Assembly (NCBI GenBank): GCA_022059125.1
Contig: JAEUWY010000020.1
Location: 2,232,001-2,296,000, forward strand
Reading direction: 5' to 3'
Length of the DNA: 64,000 nucleotides
From: Corynespora cassiicola
Lineage: Eukaryota > Ascomycota > Dothideomycetes > Pleosporales > Corynesporascaceae
The translations under genes and the position numbers were made by a program. Numbering within the stretch: position 1 is the stretch's first letter; the number at the start of each line of letters is the position of its first letter. Below, piece by piece: positions 11,867 to 23,227 of the stretch. Under the pieces are notes generated by a model, which was not told the origin of the DNA, made no database searches, and saw nothing but the letters and a program-made list of their open reading frames with translations.

Positions 11867-14193
11867 ATGTCCTCCAGTCCGCCTCAGGGCGACTCGACAT
11901 CACCGGACCCAGTCTCTTCTCCACTTGCGCGCGCGCCCAAGTTTTCACCGCCTACATCGCGAAACACGTCTCCTATCCGAAGGCCACTCCATGAACGTTC
12001 CAATTCGCAGACCAATCAGTATTCCGGTCCTACCATTCGCATAGTCGAGGACCATCCTGGCACCGACGCCTACACCAAGACACCTTTTCCCAGCGAGCCT
12101 TCCCAAATCCTCCCTCCTCGCAATGCGCCGGGGTACGTGTTCGAGCGCAGGGGGTCTCGCGTTTCAGACCAGGTCGCAAAGATAGAAGCCAACCAGTCCC
12201 TTGTCCCGAAACCCCTACCGCAAAGGAAGGCTCAACGACACTCGACATCCACTAGCACCTCAGAAGCAGACACATTTGTCGCCTCTTCCTTCTCGCCGTC
12301 TTCCAGTCGCTTCTCCCAGGGCAGCACACCTGCATCCTCACCCCCGCCAGATTCATGGTACAAAGATCCGGGCCTTGAAAGAGTTGAAGAAGCAACGCCG
12401 CCGCCGCCGTCCCCTCCGTCCCCCCGACCCAAGCCAACCATCCGGGCTGTGCCGCCCTCGTCCGCATCCTCGTCTGGTGGAGACACCGTGGAAGAAGACG
12501 CATTAACACCAAGAGGATCTCCCACGTCATTTGCGTCGAACGACTCGGCTGACCACCTGATCAAGAGCTATAGCGATCATAACCGGGCTTCCTCTAGTGT
12601 CAGTCGAACTTCGCAATCAGAGCACAAGCACACACCATCGTCTGGATCCGACAAGAAGCAGGCTTCGTCTAGCAGCCCAGAACCGCGGCGACCGACCTTA
12701 AAGACATCGACGGAATCATTTGCCTTTTCTGACAGTACTTTTTCCAGCCGGCCGCGATCGTCCACCCAGCCGTCGCCAACCATTCATGAAGCGCACACTG
12801 CCACTGTCGCGAGCGGAGTACAAGTTAGTTATCCCGTCGTCCGGGCCCCGTCGTCCAATAGCCTATGGGCGGAGTCGCAAAACATTCCGACCATCTCATC
12901 CCGAATGAACAACCGCCCTCTCCAGGTGCACCATTGGAGCTCCCAACTCTCGACGATACCCTCCGAGTCGGAGCGCGGCTCTCGATCAATCGACCGGCTC
13001 TCGCGATCTTTCTCTGGGCGGTCACACTCGCAGGATGAATATGCTGGGAATGGACGGGGACACATTCCGCGCAGGCGCCAAACCATTGGCAGTGTATCCT
13101 CATCAGACAATGTCTCCGCAGGCGATACCGAATCCTCGGTGGCGGTTCCACTCCCGCTATTCTCGCCCATCACGCGCCCGTCGCGGGGAGATGGAGACTC
13201 GGACGAGCACTACGATACGATATCGCCTCTCCAATCACCCCCAATGAGGACGAAGAGATCGGGCTATCTGAGGAGGCATGACACGGACGCGCGCTCGGTT
13301 CGCTCAAACAGCTCCTCACGACCCGGCTCCGCACAATCCGACCTTTCAACATTTATTGCCAACACAATTCCAGCCTGGGCGAGGTAGCTAGCTTCACTTC
13401 CCAAACAGACTGGTTCAGCAGCTAACAAACCTAGGGTCTACTACCGACGCGGTGAACGTGCCTCACTTGGGGCTCCCGAATCTTCGACAGATTCGTCAGA
13501 TAACAGCCGACTGAATACTGCGCAAAGTGGACGAACGCACACCCCTTCCGAAGGCAATTTCCCGTTGAGCATCTATCGCCCACGCAATCGGCCTCACCAA
13601 CGAATGTCGCACCCCGAGTCCATGACCGACTCCGAAGGAGGCATGGAGCATGAAGTCTACGTAGTAGGCCCTCCGCGGCGGTACATCACAGAGCAATACA
13701 CCCCGCGGCTACGTCAGGACAGGCGCAGCCAAGCGCGGCTTAGTGCATGGAAAGCTCCCTCATTCGATGATTCCCTGGGCACACTTTTCTTTAGTCGGCA
13801 AAACAGGCAGATTTTGCTGTTCTGTATAGGGTTTATTTTCCCGCCCGGTATGTCCAACGCCCGCGTCACGCATAATCCCCAACGCAAATCATATTGACTG
13901 GTATATTAGCATGGATGATTGCGTCGGTCCTCCCCTTACCGCCTCAACCCGAGATGGTGCAGGACGCAACCCCTAGTCAAATGGACCTCGAGCAGCATCT
14001 CGCGAGAGAGCTGGGACCCGTGGACGATCGGTCGCACCAAAAAGCCAACTGGTGGCGCAACCTAAATCGAATCATGTCTGGGATTGGGACCCTCCTTATT
14101 GGAGTGATTGTAAGCTCTAGGATCAACTTGTCTGCTACATTTACTGACTGGTATCAGATCGCATTAGCAATTCTTGCATCGAGGATGACCTGA
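11867..14193 (+). CDS. Serine-rich protein with C-terminal membrane anchor
   Basis: Four exons (11867-13383, 13435-13847, 13910-14109, 14158-14193) splice in phase to 721 residues. The first about 560 are low-complexity, rich in Ser, Pro, Thr and Arg, with many SP/TP and RxxS sites, so they are probably disordered and heavily phosphorylated. The last about 150 are better conserved-looking: the Trp in SAWKAPSFDD, a hydrophobic NRQILLFCIGFIFPPAWMIA segment, PLPPQPEM, then WWRNLNRIMSGIGTLLIGVI and a terminal IALAILASRMT. This gives two C-terminal membrane helices and a cytosolic tail-anchored layout. It resembles the uncharacterised 'serine-rich protein' family of filamentous ascomycetes. No biochemical function can be read. 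Confidence 0.85.
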
Positions 14194-15408
14194 GGCTGCC
14201 ATGTAGCCGCAGCCTCAGCCTTTTCCTAGCCACCTCCCTACTACCCACCAACCATCGATCGGCCTCGAACGGCTCCACTCCCTGCTAAAAGTCCCATCGG
14301 CCGGCCTCTCCGAGATGCCTATCCTCACGACTTGCATTCACGACCATATTATGCCATTGACGTTGTTTAATCATGTTTTCTTAGCGCTACGCATCACGAT
14401 CCGGTACTCTCCCTAAATATTATTCCCCTACCCGGAACCTCGGTGGCCTGCATCTCTTGTATTGTCTTTTTCCACTTCCCTGAAGTCTCCCGATTTCGAA
14501 GCCACTTGTAACATCCGGGCTTGCAGCGAGTTGCATAGCATTGTTCAGCGGGCGTTTTATTCTGTTCAGTTCTCTAGATTTCCGTCTTGTCTAGTGCAGA
14601 CCATAGACGCGTATCTCTTATTTTGTAACTCTATCCGGCAAGATGCGAAAGGCGGCCCAGAAGGACGGGAGCCCTTGCACAGCTGCACAAGTGGTGCACA
14701 CCCTTTAATGTAGTTTTTTCCCAAACTATATGATCTTGTAATCCTGGAGACGTCGTAATGCGACGGGGCGCGTAATCAAACCATTGCCTTCTGATCTTTT
14801 CTTGTCGACCGTGCATGCTTTTTTCCGATCGGGCTGCGACAGGCGATGATGAGGCGCAGGGACTAGAGAGTCCTGGCTCGTGTTGTTCATGCAAGACGCG
14901 GGCGAACGTGCAGCACCCTGGCCCCGAGAGCGGTGCGCACGGGTGATGCTGGAGCTCGAGCAAGTCCTGGCAGGTTGACAAGATGATGGCGGGTTTCACG
15001 ACGATGCTCCCGGCCGACTGACGGATGACAGACTAGACAGGGGGGAAACATTTGTGCTTCGCCACGATGCGACGGACCATGGACCATGGTGGATGAATGT
15101 ATGCCATGGCGCGAACAGTCGAACAGTCAGCACAGCTTTCGACTCATCCTGAGTGAGTGACTTCGCCCCGCGCTTAAGGCATGCAGGCTGGATGACTGGA
15201 CTGGCCGCCAAGCCTGCGGGAGCGCTAGCCCCAAAGTGATGTCGTCCCTTCCACTTTTTAAACCAGCCCACTGGACGCTTTTTGGTCGCCACGAACAAAC
15301 GCCTTCCACGCCTTTGACGCCTCTGCGCGACTCTCTCCCCACCGTCCACCCCCTCTCACCCACCGGCAAGCACACGCACATATTAATACCCCCGCCGCAC
15401 CACTCATC
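14194..15408. other. Intergenic, serine-rich gene 3' side and TIF6 promoter
   Basis: No coding sequence recognised. The end next to 15409 is pyrimidine-rich (CCACC/CTCAC tracts), as is common before fungal ribosome-biogenesis and translation genes. Confidence 0.5.
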
Positions 15409-16397
15409 ATGGCTGTCCGCGCCCAATTCGAGAACTCCAACGAGTGAGACTGCCCCGCTCTGCCCTTTGCAGGCACCCGCCTCCACTCCACGGAAAAAGC
15501 TAACCTCGCGCCTCTCCTGCAGAGTTGGTGTCTTCTCCACCCTCACGAATGCGTATGCGATTGTCGCAGTAGGAGCTTCAGAGAACTTTTACAGGTGCGC
15601 GTTCCCCGCCCCACCCGCCCTCGGCCGCAGCACAAGCGCCCACGGCCAGAGCGCTAACTTTTGTCGCGCGACAGTGTCTTCGAGGCGGAACTCCAAGACG
15701 TCATACCCATCTGCCATGCTACCATTGCTGGCACCAGGATAATAGGCCGTTTGACCGCTGGGTGAGTGCAGACAGACCCCAAGCTCCTGCATGCCCCGCC
15801 CTGCACGCGCACGTCGCATTGGTAATCACCAGCTAACCTCATGGCTCTAGCAACAAGAAAGGCCTGCTTGTCCCCACCACCACAACCGATCAGGAACTGC
15901 AGCATCTCCGCAACTCGATACCAGATACCGTCAAGATCCAGCGGATAGAAGAGCGGTTATCAGCCCTCGGCAACGTGATATGTTGCAATGACCATGTTGC
16001 CCTTGTCCATCCCGATATCGAGCGCGAGACCGAGGAGATAATAGCAGATGTTCTCGGTGTTGAGGTCTTTCGACAGACGATTGCAGACAATGTTCTCACC
16101 GGATCGTACATGGCCCTGAGCAATCAGGGCGGCATCGTCCACCCCAAGACGTCGATTCAGGACCAGGATGAACTGTCGAGCTTGCTTCAGGTGCCTCTTG
16201 TTGCAGGAAGTGTCAACCGAGGAAGCGCAGTCGTCGGCGCAGGAATGGTGGTCAACGACTGGATGGCCGTCACTGGTCTCGACACGACCGCCACTGAGCT
16301 GTCCGTCGTCGAGTCTGTCTTCAGGCTAGGCGAGGGCAACGGCCCAAGTGCTATCAACACGACCCACAAGGATGCCATGGTTGAATCGTTCTACTAG
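15409..16397 (+). CDS. TIF6: Eukaryotic translation initiation factor 6
   Basis: Anti-association factor that binds pre-60S particles, is needed for 60S export, and is released by Sdo1/Efl1. Four exons (15409-15443, 15523-15594, 15675-15761, 15851-16397) give 246 residues; eIF6 is about 245 in most eukaryotes. The pentein repeats read clearly: [97 protein letters not shown] and [14 protein letters not shown]. Three introns crowd the first 450 bp, a typical fungal arrangement. Each junction is fixed by the strong conservation of the protein. Confidence 0.97.
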
Positions 16398-16979
16398 TTC
16401 AGGACTTCCAATACGTTTGGTATAGCATTCCTTCCATGATATGCTTATGCAGCGGAAGGAGAGGGCTCGGCGCACGGAGTCTGGGAAAACTAGAGCCCAG
16501 AGGATAAGGATATGGATTATGGACATGGAATCCTGGGCTCTTCTGGTAGAAAATGAATGATACCATGACATCGTTGAAATGCTCTTTGCTCATTCTGCGC
16601 ACTCGCGCTGCACTCTGTGGAAGGTACCTGACCAAGTATTCCTCGAACAAGCAGTACCATGCAGGTATCCCCTGGACCCTGATTGCATCCCCAAAATGGA
16701 GTATGACGAATCAAGGCATCCCACTTTGGTAGGGCTGAAGGCGGTGAGTGGATCCAGTCTTGGCAAGTCTTTAGCGTCATCTGTGATTCCGTCTGCTCCA
16801 GGGCTGCTCTCCCTTCAACAAACGTAGCTGCACTCACACACTACATATACATGCACACAAGACCGAGAACGAACCTAGAGCCTGCGCTTCGTCTGGATCA
16901 AACTACAAATCTCTAGCGCGATCCCCCGCGCGCGCCGCTCCTACGAACTGATCTGCTCTCCCTCAACGACGAATCTACC
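16398..16979. other. Intergenic between TIF6 and the ESS2 homologue
   Basis: TIF6 3' region and ESS2 promoter. No gene or repeat of note seen. Confidence 0.5.
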
Positions 16980-18431
16980 ATGCCTTCACAGAACTCGACA
17001 GCGCTCACGAAGCGCTCAGCGTCGGATGCCCTCATGCCGCCTCCCGCTGCTCCAAAGCGCATCAAGCGCCCCGCCATCGTGCTGGACGAAGACACTTATA
17101 CCTCTGCCATCGATCACATTATCCGTCGCGATTTCTTCCCCGGGCTGGCAGAGACAGACGCACAGCGGGAGTACCTCAATGCGTTGGAGAGTAAAAATAA
17201 GACTTGGATCCGGGAGGCTGGTAACAAACTAAGCCAAATCATGACCCCAGTTCCTCGTGGCCAACGCCGCAGGCATGTTGGTGGAGGCGGCGCAGTGGAA
17301 AAGACGCCAATCGGTCGGGTTGGACAAACACCAAGTGCCTGGGGAGGCGATACTCCTGTCTCTATCTCTGTCTCAGAAACGGAGCCTAGCGAGGAAGAGA
17401 ACAAGCCCAAGGTTGACTTGAACCTCAGCCTACAGGCTTTCCAGGCCAAATACACTTCAGAGGACCAGGAGAGCTTCAGCCAAATAATCGACAAGGCCAA
17501 CGCAAAGAAGTTTGAGCAGAATGCATGGTTGCGCGATGGAAATCGATTTGCATCCAAGCAACGCATTGCTCAACAAAAGGTCATCGAAGCGTCCAACACT
17601 GGAGAAGCATCATCTTCGAAGGAAGTTATGCTGCGGCCCTCGCAGGACCTCGACCACAGGCCTGCTGCTCCTGACATGCACAAACATACCGCCTTCAACA
17701 CTTTGATGTTCAATCCAGACTCTGTGGAATCCTGGGCACCGACCCGCGCGCAGACCGCCGAGTCTGCGTCCCTTGCGCCCCCCAAACAGGTCAACTACAA
17801 CAACACACGCCTTCCGCTGCCAGAGGAAGAGCCACCCCGGCCTCCGAGTCCCACAATGTCAGCTGTTCGCGATGCCATCGCCGGACGCCCTAGACTTACC
17901 CCGAGTGAGGGGGGCTTTGGCGGCTCTGATGCTCCGCTTGTAAAAGGCTATGCCTTTATCGCACCTTCAAACCGTACAGATCCAGATTCGGACTCGGACT
18001 CGGACGATGCCCCTACCGACCTTCTCGAAAAGTTTGGTGCAAAGGGAAGCTCTGCGATGCCCTTCATCATCCACGACTCGAACTCGCGCGAGAAGCTACA
18101 CCACAAAATGGTCGACACCATCAATGCAAAGAGGTCGGGCAATGCGGGCGGCAGCAACAACAGTAGTCACAGCGGCGCGGGTCTGGGCAAAGGACTAGGA
18201 ATTTTCAAGGGTGAGACGCCGCGCTTCTCATCCGCGCCTACGCCCGCGAGGCTGCAGGCGGCGGGGAAGACTCCCGGGAGGAAGAATGTCGGCAATTTGA
18301 CGCCGGCGGCGCAGCGTCTGTTTGAGAGGGTTGGCGGGGGCACGCCGAAGAATGTGGGGAGTGGTGGGTTTGGGAATAGCAGTTTGGGGAATGAGTGGAC
18401 GCCTACTCCCAGGCCAAGGAGGAAGATGTGA
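16980..18431 (+). CDS. ESS2: ESS2/DGCR14 (nuclear protein Es2) homologue
   Basis: Component of activated spliceosomes (C complex) in animals and of the S. pombe Bis1-type family; acts in the nucleus. Single exon, 483 residues. The family-defining N-terminal block is present at about 30-80: VLDEDTYTSAIDHIIRRDFF, PGLAETDAQREYLNALES. It is followed by the central LNLSLQAFQAKYTSEDQESF and the ENARKKFEQNAWL-like NAKKFEQNAWLRDG. Further on are LMFNPDSVESW, PLVKGYAFI and, at the C-terminal end, TPAAQRLFERVGGGTP, all typical of Es2. An acidic DPDSDSDSDDAP patch and Gly/Ser-rich linkers separate the blocks. The gene name follows family nomenclature; a fungal symbol is not fixed. Confidence 0.93.
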   Translation: MPSQNSTALTKRSASDALMPPPAAPKRIKRPAIVLDEDTYTSAIDHIIRRDFFPGLAETDAQREYLNALESKNKTWIREAGNKLSQIMTPVPRGQRRRHVGGGGAVEKTPIGRVGQTPSAWGGDTPVSISVSETEPSEEENKPKVDLNLSLQAFQAKYTSEDQESFSQIIDKANAKKFEQNAWLRDGNRFASKQRIAQQKVIEASNTGEASSSKEVMLRPSQDLDHRPAAPDMHKHTAFNTLMFNPDSVESWAPTRAQTAESASLAPPKQVNYNNTRLPLPEEEPPRPPSPTMSAVRDAIAGRPRLTPSEGGFGGSDAPLVKGYAFIAPSNRTDPDSDSDSDDAPTDLLEKFGAKGSSAMPFIIHDSNSREKLHHKMVDTINAKRSGNAGGSNNSSHSGAGLGKGLGIFKGETPRFSSAPTPARLQAAGKTPGRKNVGNLTPAAQRLFERVGGGTPKNVGSGGFGNSSLGNEWTPTPRPRRKM

Positions 18432-18846
18432 GGGGGGGGGGAGAGACATGGCGGTTTTTGATGCTTTTATGAAGACTACTTCTTTCAGCCTGCCGAAGTG
18501 CTCGTAGCAAGCTGGAAGTTTATACTAGATACCCATTTACCGAGACTTCACTTCGCAATACTCTATCATGTTGTCGAATCCAAATCACTTTCTTGAGTAC
18601 TTGTGAGGTGTGTGGGTCTCCTGCCATCTATCTCTGTTTGGACTTTGCATTCATATCGAACAGGTCAGCCTCACTGTAGCAGCAAAAACTACTAACCAAG
18701 CAACCAACCATCCGTGAGTGCTCTGCAGGACCAAAGGATTAGGCCCATCCAGGGCTCACCTAGGGACATGAGCATGGATGGAGCGTGAGATTGCAAGTCC
18801 TCCGTCCATACAAGCGCATCCCTCCAGCCCCTCACGTCAATCACAG

Positions 18847-18876
18847 CATCATCATCATCATCATCATCACCACCAC
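18847..18876. repeat. (ATC/CAC)n microsatellite
   Basis: Seven to eight ATC units grading into CAC units. Simple-sequence repeat in a convergent intergenic region. Confidence 0.85.
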
Positions 18877-18950
18877 CAAGTATTCCAAAAAAGCAAAGCA
18901 ATAGTCTAAACAGAATTCCCGATTCAATTAAATAAAGAACAAAAAAAGTA

Positions 18951-18966
18951 AGAGAGAGAGAGAGCG
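18951..18966. repeat. (GA)n microsatellite
   Basis: A short uninterrupted AG dinucleotide run in the same non-coding stretch. Confidence 0.7.
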
Positions 18967-19976
18967 AGACCCAAGGACTAAAACTACAGACACCAAACCT
19001 CCCTCCCCCCACTCCCTTCCCCTCCTTTCATGTATTTACGAGTGAGAGGGTGTGTATGTGTGTGCCCCGAAAAACCCCTCTCTCCCACCTCCCCTCCCCC
19101 ACACCCGGATCGCCGCGTACCTACCAATACAGCAGCAGCCACCCGCCCATTGGTATCAAAAGCAAAAGCAAAAGCCGAAAAAGGCCAAAAACAAAACAGA
19201 CCAGGGCTAGAACCAAAACCAAACCGTACCATAGCATGCCTTACCGTACCGAACCAAGCAAGTAGGGAGGCAGCGATAAGTGTGCATGGAAACAAAGCAG
19301 TAGCAGCAACAAAAAAGCCCAGAGTGAAGCAAAAGCTACTCGCATGCACGCACCCAAACAGGCAAGCTAATCGGAAGACGCATCTTAAAATAGAGAATGG
19401 GGAGAGAGAAAAAAGGAAGCAAGCAATACACGCAAAACGCAATACTTTAGATTGGGGGCCGGGCCAGGACGGGATAGGGTGGGGTGTGGGGTGGCATGTG
19501 GCATGTGGGATACATGTCCTAACCAGTCAGACCACCAAAGGGGAGGGGGGGGGGTGAGCCATGATTTGATGGGTGGGGAAAGACGCATGAAACGGGAATT
19601 AAAAAAAGGTGGAAGAAGCAATTACAGTGTATTTGTGTAGGGAAAAGGGATATTCTGAGACGGGCAAATGGGATGACGGATCGGGAAGTAAAAAAAAGCC
19701 AGACTCCAAATGCCACGCGCTATGCAAAACGCCATGCTTCAGACTTCTCCTAGTAAACCGCATCCTACCATGTATTGACGTGGAGGTGCAAGGAGATCTG
19801 GGAGACATAAAAACAAGCAACCGATTTCCATTTCCTAGTGTACGACCGGCCGTTCCGTTTCCGTTCGTGGGTCCCATGCGTTGGATATACAAAAGTCGAA
19901 GGCGAATATCCGAGTTCAATGGAGATGTTGTACAAATGAGTATGTCGAGACTTATTCTCGAGCGATAAGTTTTGGT

Positions 19977-22900
19977 CTAACCACCGCGCCGGCGGTTGGA
20001 ATCTGGACCCTGGTATGTGCGGAATTGTGTCCCAGGAGCGTGGTATGACCTGTATTGGCGACGAGGACGAGGTTGAGGCTCAGGTCGCTCAGCTAGTCCC
20101 TCTCGCGGAGATTGCGAAGGGTGTTCATATTGCGGAGCATGTGATGTTGGTGGCGGCAATCCCGGTTGACTGAAAGAGGGTGAGGATGCAGATGGTCCGG
20201 AATAAGACATTTGTGGCTGCGAGTGTGGAGGCGGTGCCATGTTGGCGGGTAGAATAGGTTGGCCGCCATACTGGTGAATCTTCAAGGGCGGGTATGATGA
20301 TGGAGGTGGGGGTGGCGCCTGGAAGCTGCCTGGTGGAGGAACGTAGCCCTGGTAAGTCGGCTGGCTATTGTATGATGCAGGGTACTGAGGCGGTGGTGGT
20401 GGGCCATGGGAGGATACAGGTGGATAGCCTCCGGGGGAGGGATATGTAGGCCTCGACGGTGCAGGGTCGTAATGCGCGAAACGAAAGTTGATCGTCGAAG
20501 AAGGCGGCGGGCCAGGTGGCTTTGGAGGTAGAGACTGGCTGAGGGAAGGGAGTTGCGGGCCACCGGGTGGTGCATAAGGGCTTTGGTGAGTGGGTGGAGT
20601 GGGAGCGCTCTTGATGTCGGATGAGTAAGGCTGGGCTGGGCTACCATTGTACGCTGCTGCCTGTGCTGCCTGGGAGCCACTAGAGCGCCTCTCACCATCC
20701 CAGTGCGAAGGTCCCTGATCATGGGTAGTAGGCTGAGAAGTGGGTGGGGGATACGCGTGAGCAATATGAGGTGACTCATTGTATGACTGTGGTGGGTTGG
20801 ATGGTGACGCATTGTAGCCTTGAACCGGCATCCTAGGCGATTCCTTTCCGGCAGCCTCTGGTCTGTCTGTCGGACTGAAAGCACCAGAAAGTCGGGGAGT
20901 TGTCGTCTGAGGTCGGTCGCTCTCAGTCTGGTCGCTGCGAGGGGGGCCGTCGGTCCTGGGTGCTGACTTCCTGTCCAGAATTGCACGAAGCCTATCCAAG
21001 GGGTCCCTCCGTCGCAAAGCCTCTTCCGATGGTGGCTCCCTTGGTTTGGACCAATAAGGGGAGGGAGGAGTCTGGTGTTGTCCAATGGGCGGCAGATGGT
21101 TGGTAGTAAGATCTTGGCTGTTGACAATAGATTCGAGTCGGAGCGGGCCGCTTGGGATGTGGCTATGCGCCTGGAGAACAGGCTCTTGTCTATAAGGGTT
21201 GGGCATTACTGGCTCCTGGGGCCGCGACCGTATATCCCGCGATCCATAGCTGGGCACATCATCCGTGTCATTGTTCAAGAGATCTGTGATGCGGTTGGTC
21301 GAGAGCTTTGCGGGAGGCTCGGTCTTGGGAGGCTCTGCATCCCGTACATAGCGCACGCCATTTGGCTCCGGGTAGGTAAGAGGCTTTACTGGATGATTTA
21401 GAAGTTGTGCAACCTTCCCTGGACTGCTCTTTATTGTTTCCTGGACCGCCGTCGTTGGATTAGAATAGAAGTTTTCGGAGGGAGATGCTTGTCGCTTAAT
21501 CTCGACTTCTGGTGCGGGTGTAGCGACTGGAGCAGGGATGGGAGCGTCCTGTTGATACTGATTGTCGTGTAATTTCTCTTCGACGAGGCTTCCACGAGGC
21601 CTCTCTTCAGATAAGGTTGCCAACAGAAACAACGCATCTGCCTGTTCATTCGAAATGACTTGAGGAGGTTCGGGTGGCGGCGTTCTCTCAACTTCGAATG
21701 CGGCATCGACCAGGCTGGTGATGTTGAAATGAGCAATAGCTTCGGTACGGTCGGGGCCAATGTATCTCGCAAAGCCGCCAGGAATTGTTTCAATAGCATC
21801 ATCAGCATCTTCATTTGCTTTGACAAATGCCTTCCTTTGCTGATCGAATATTTTCCTTGTTGCCTCTTCGTCGAGTAGACGTTCTGCTTCGACGTACGCT
21901 CTGCTTCGAGAAGCGAATTTCGGCTCAAGACGGTCGTCTCCGGTCTCGGCTGGCATATCCCAATAGGTTGGAGCAATGATGTTGTCTTCATCATCAGTGG
22001 CAGCCCCGTCGTCGGCCTTCATTTGCCGCTCCAACTGTTTCATGCGGTAGTAGCATTGGAGCAGGAAGTCGTCTTGAAGATCCCGGAACCGATTGATATA
22101 CTGTTCTTTCTCAATGCGGCGGTTGGCGACAAGAACTCGCTCCTCCTGAGCTAGTCGTTGATCGCGTTCAGCATTGACTTGATTGAGGCGACGCTGTCGG
22201 TATTCATCAAGAGAAGCCATGAGTGGCTCGTACTCTGGACATTGCCTATAGAATTGAGGCTCATTCACCAAGTTGTACGTGGTGCGCTTGGACAGCTCTT
22301 CCAGGAGATTTTTCTGGATCTTCGCGAGGCTACGGTAACTCATCTTCAGGTTCAGCTGTCGGCGCAAGTCTGTCTCGACGTTGATGTCCGAATGTGGTTG
22401 GCGACGCCGGCCTGGGAGGCGCCTCGCATGCTTTGCGGGAGCATCGCCATTGGTCGGCAATACATTTTGGAGGCCTTGGCTGCTCTCGACCTCCGGAATT
22501 TGATCAGGCGAGTTGGGAGCAGTGGATGCGTCGGTCAGCTCTGGTGGTTGCTCTGCGGGATCTGCAGGGGTTTCTGTTTTGCGCTTTTTCCGTCGCGGTT
22601 GCTCAGAAACATCGCTCTGGGTTCGAGTGAGGACGCCGTTCGGGCGAACGCTCACAGTTTTGCTGGACTGGGACGAGTCACCTGATGCTCGCCTCTTTTT
22701 GCCAGTCGTCTTCGATGCATTCAGAGTTACACGAGATGACGCGCCCTGCGGTTCTGGGGTCTGCGACTCCGTCGCGGGTAGCTGCTCGGGGAAAGAGCCA
22801 TTAGACATTTGAGGCGAACCAGAATCGGTCGAAAGTCGGATGCGCTTAGCTGGGCGGACATCTTCGACAGGGTAAGATGCATCATCCAATTGCGCGAGGT

Positions 22901-23227
22901 CATTCAAAGAGCTGCGACGGCTGCTTGAACTCGCGATGGATGGAGCAGCCGGACTGGTATGATTCGACGCTGTTTTGGCAGCACGCCGGGTCGTCATGTG
23001 GAGAGGTTCTGAGGGTGCAAGACGCGATGTCTTCCCTCCTTGAAGACTATGCTTTCGCTTAGACATCACGCTAGTACCGTTTCCGCCTGTGCCAAGTAAG
23101 TAACATGTTAGCATGGAGGCAATGCTACGGGGAGGACGGCAAAGGATGGCAGGCACGTACCTTGGTGGGCTTTGGGAGAAGTGCTGAGGGCTGTCTTTGT
23201 TGGTTTAGTCTTCCGCTTCGGCGGCAT
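19977..23227 (-). CDS. Large nuclear-looking protein with coiled coil and proline-rich tail, function unknown
   Basis: Two exons (23227-23161, 23086-19977) with a 74-nt GTACGT intron give 1058 residues. I do not recognise the family. Visible layout: a basic start (MPPKRKTKPTKT), Ser-rich disordered segments with nuclear-localisation-like clusters (PAKRIRL, RRKKRKTE), and an ordered core at roughly 240-490. The core has a repeated Arg/Gln/Glu heptad pattern (LAKIQKNLLEELSKRT, PQFYRQCPEYEPLMASLDEY, then RDQRLAQEERVLVANRRIEK) indicating a coiled coil, and ends with PGGFARYIGPDRTEAIAHF. From about 640 it is Pro/Ser/Tyr/Gln-rich to a final Arg-rich RRRGG. The pattern suggests a chromatin or transcription complex subunit, but that is inference. 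The first exon is chosen because it is in phase and gives the basic N terminus. Confidence 0.85.

Larger units (their letters stand above)
18432..19976. other. Convergent 3' region with simple repeats
   Basis: About 1.5 kb between the converging ESS2 homologue and the 1058-residue gene. It contains an (ATC)n tract at 18847-18876 and a (GA)n tract at 18951-18966, then AAAGC-rich and purine-rich DNA. No protein-like frame. Probably two long 3' untranslated regions. Confidence 0.55.

Noticed and set aside
20282..21127. 281-codon frame within the 1058-residue gene on the same strand
   Set aside because: Shifted-frame His/Pro/Arg-rich reading of the repetitive proline-rich tail.
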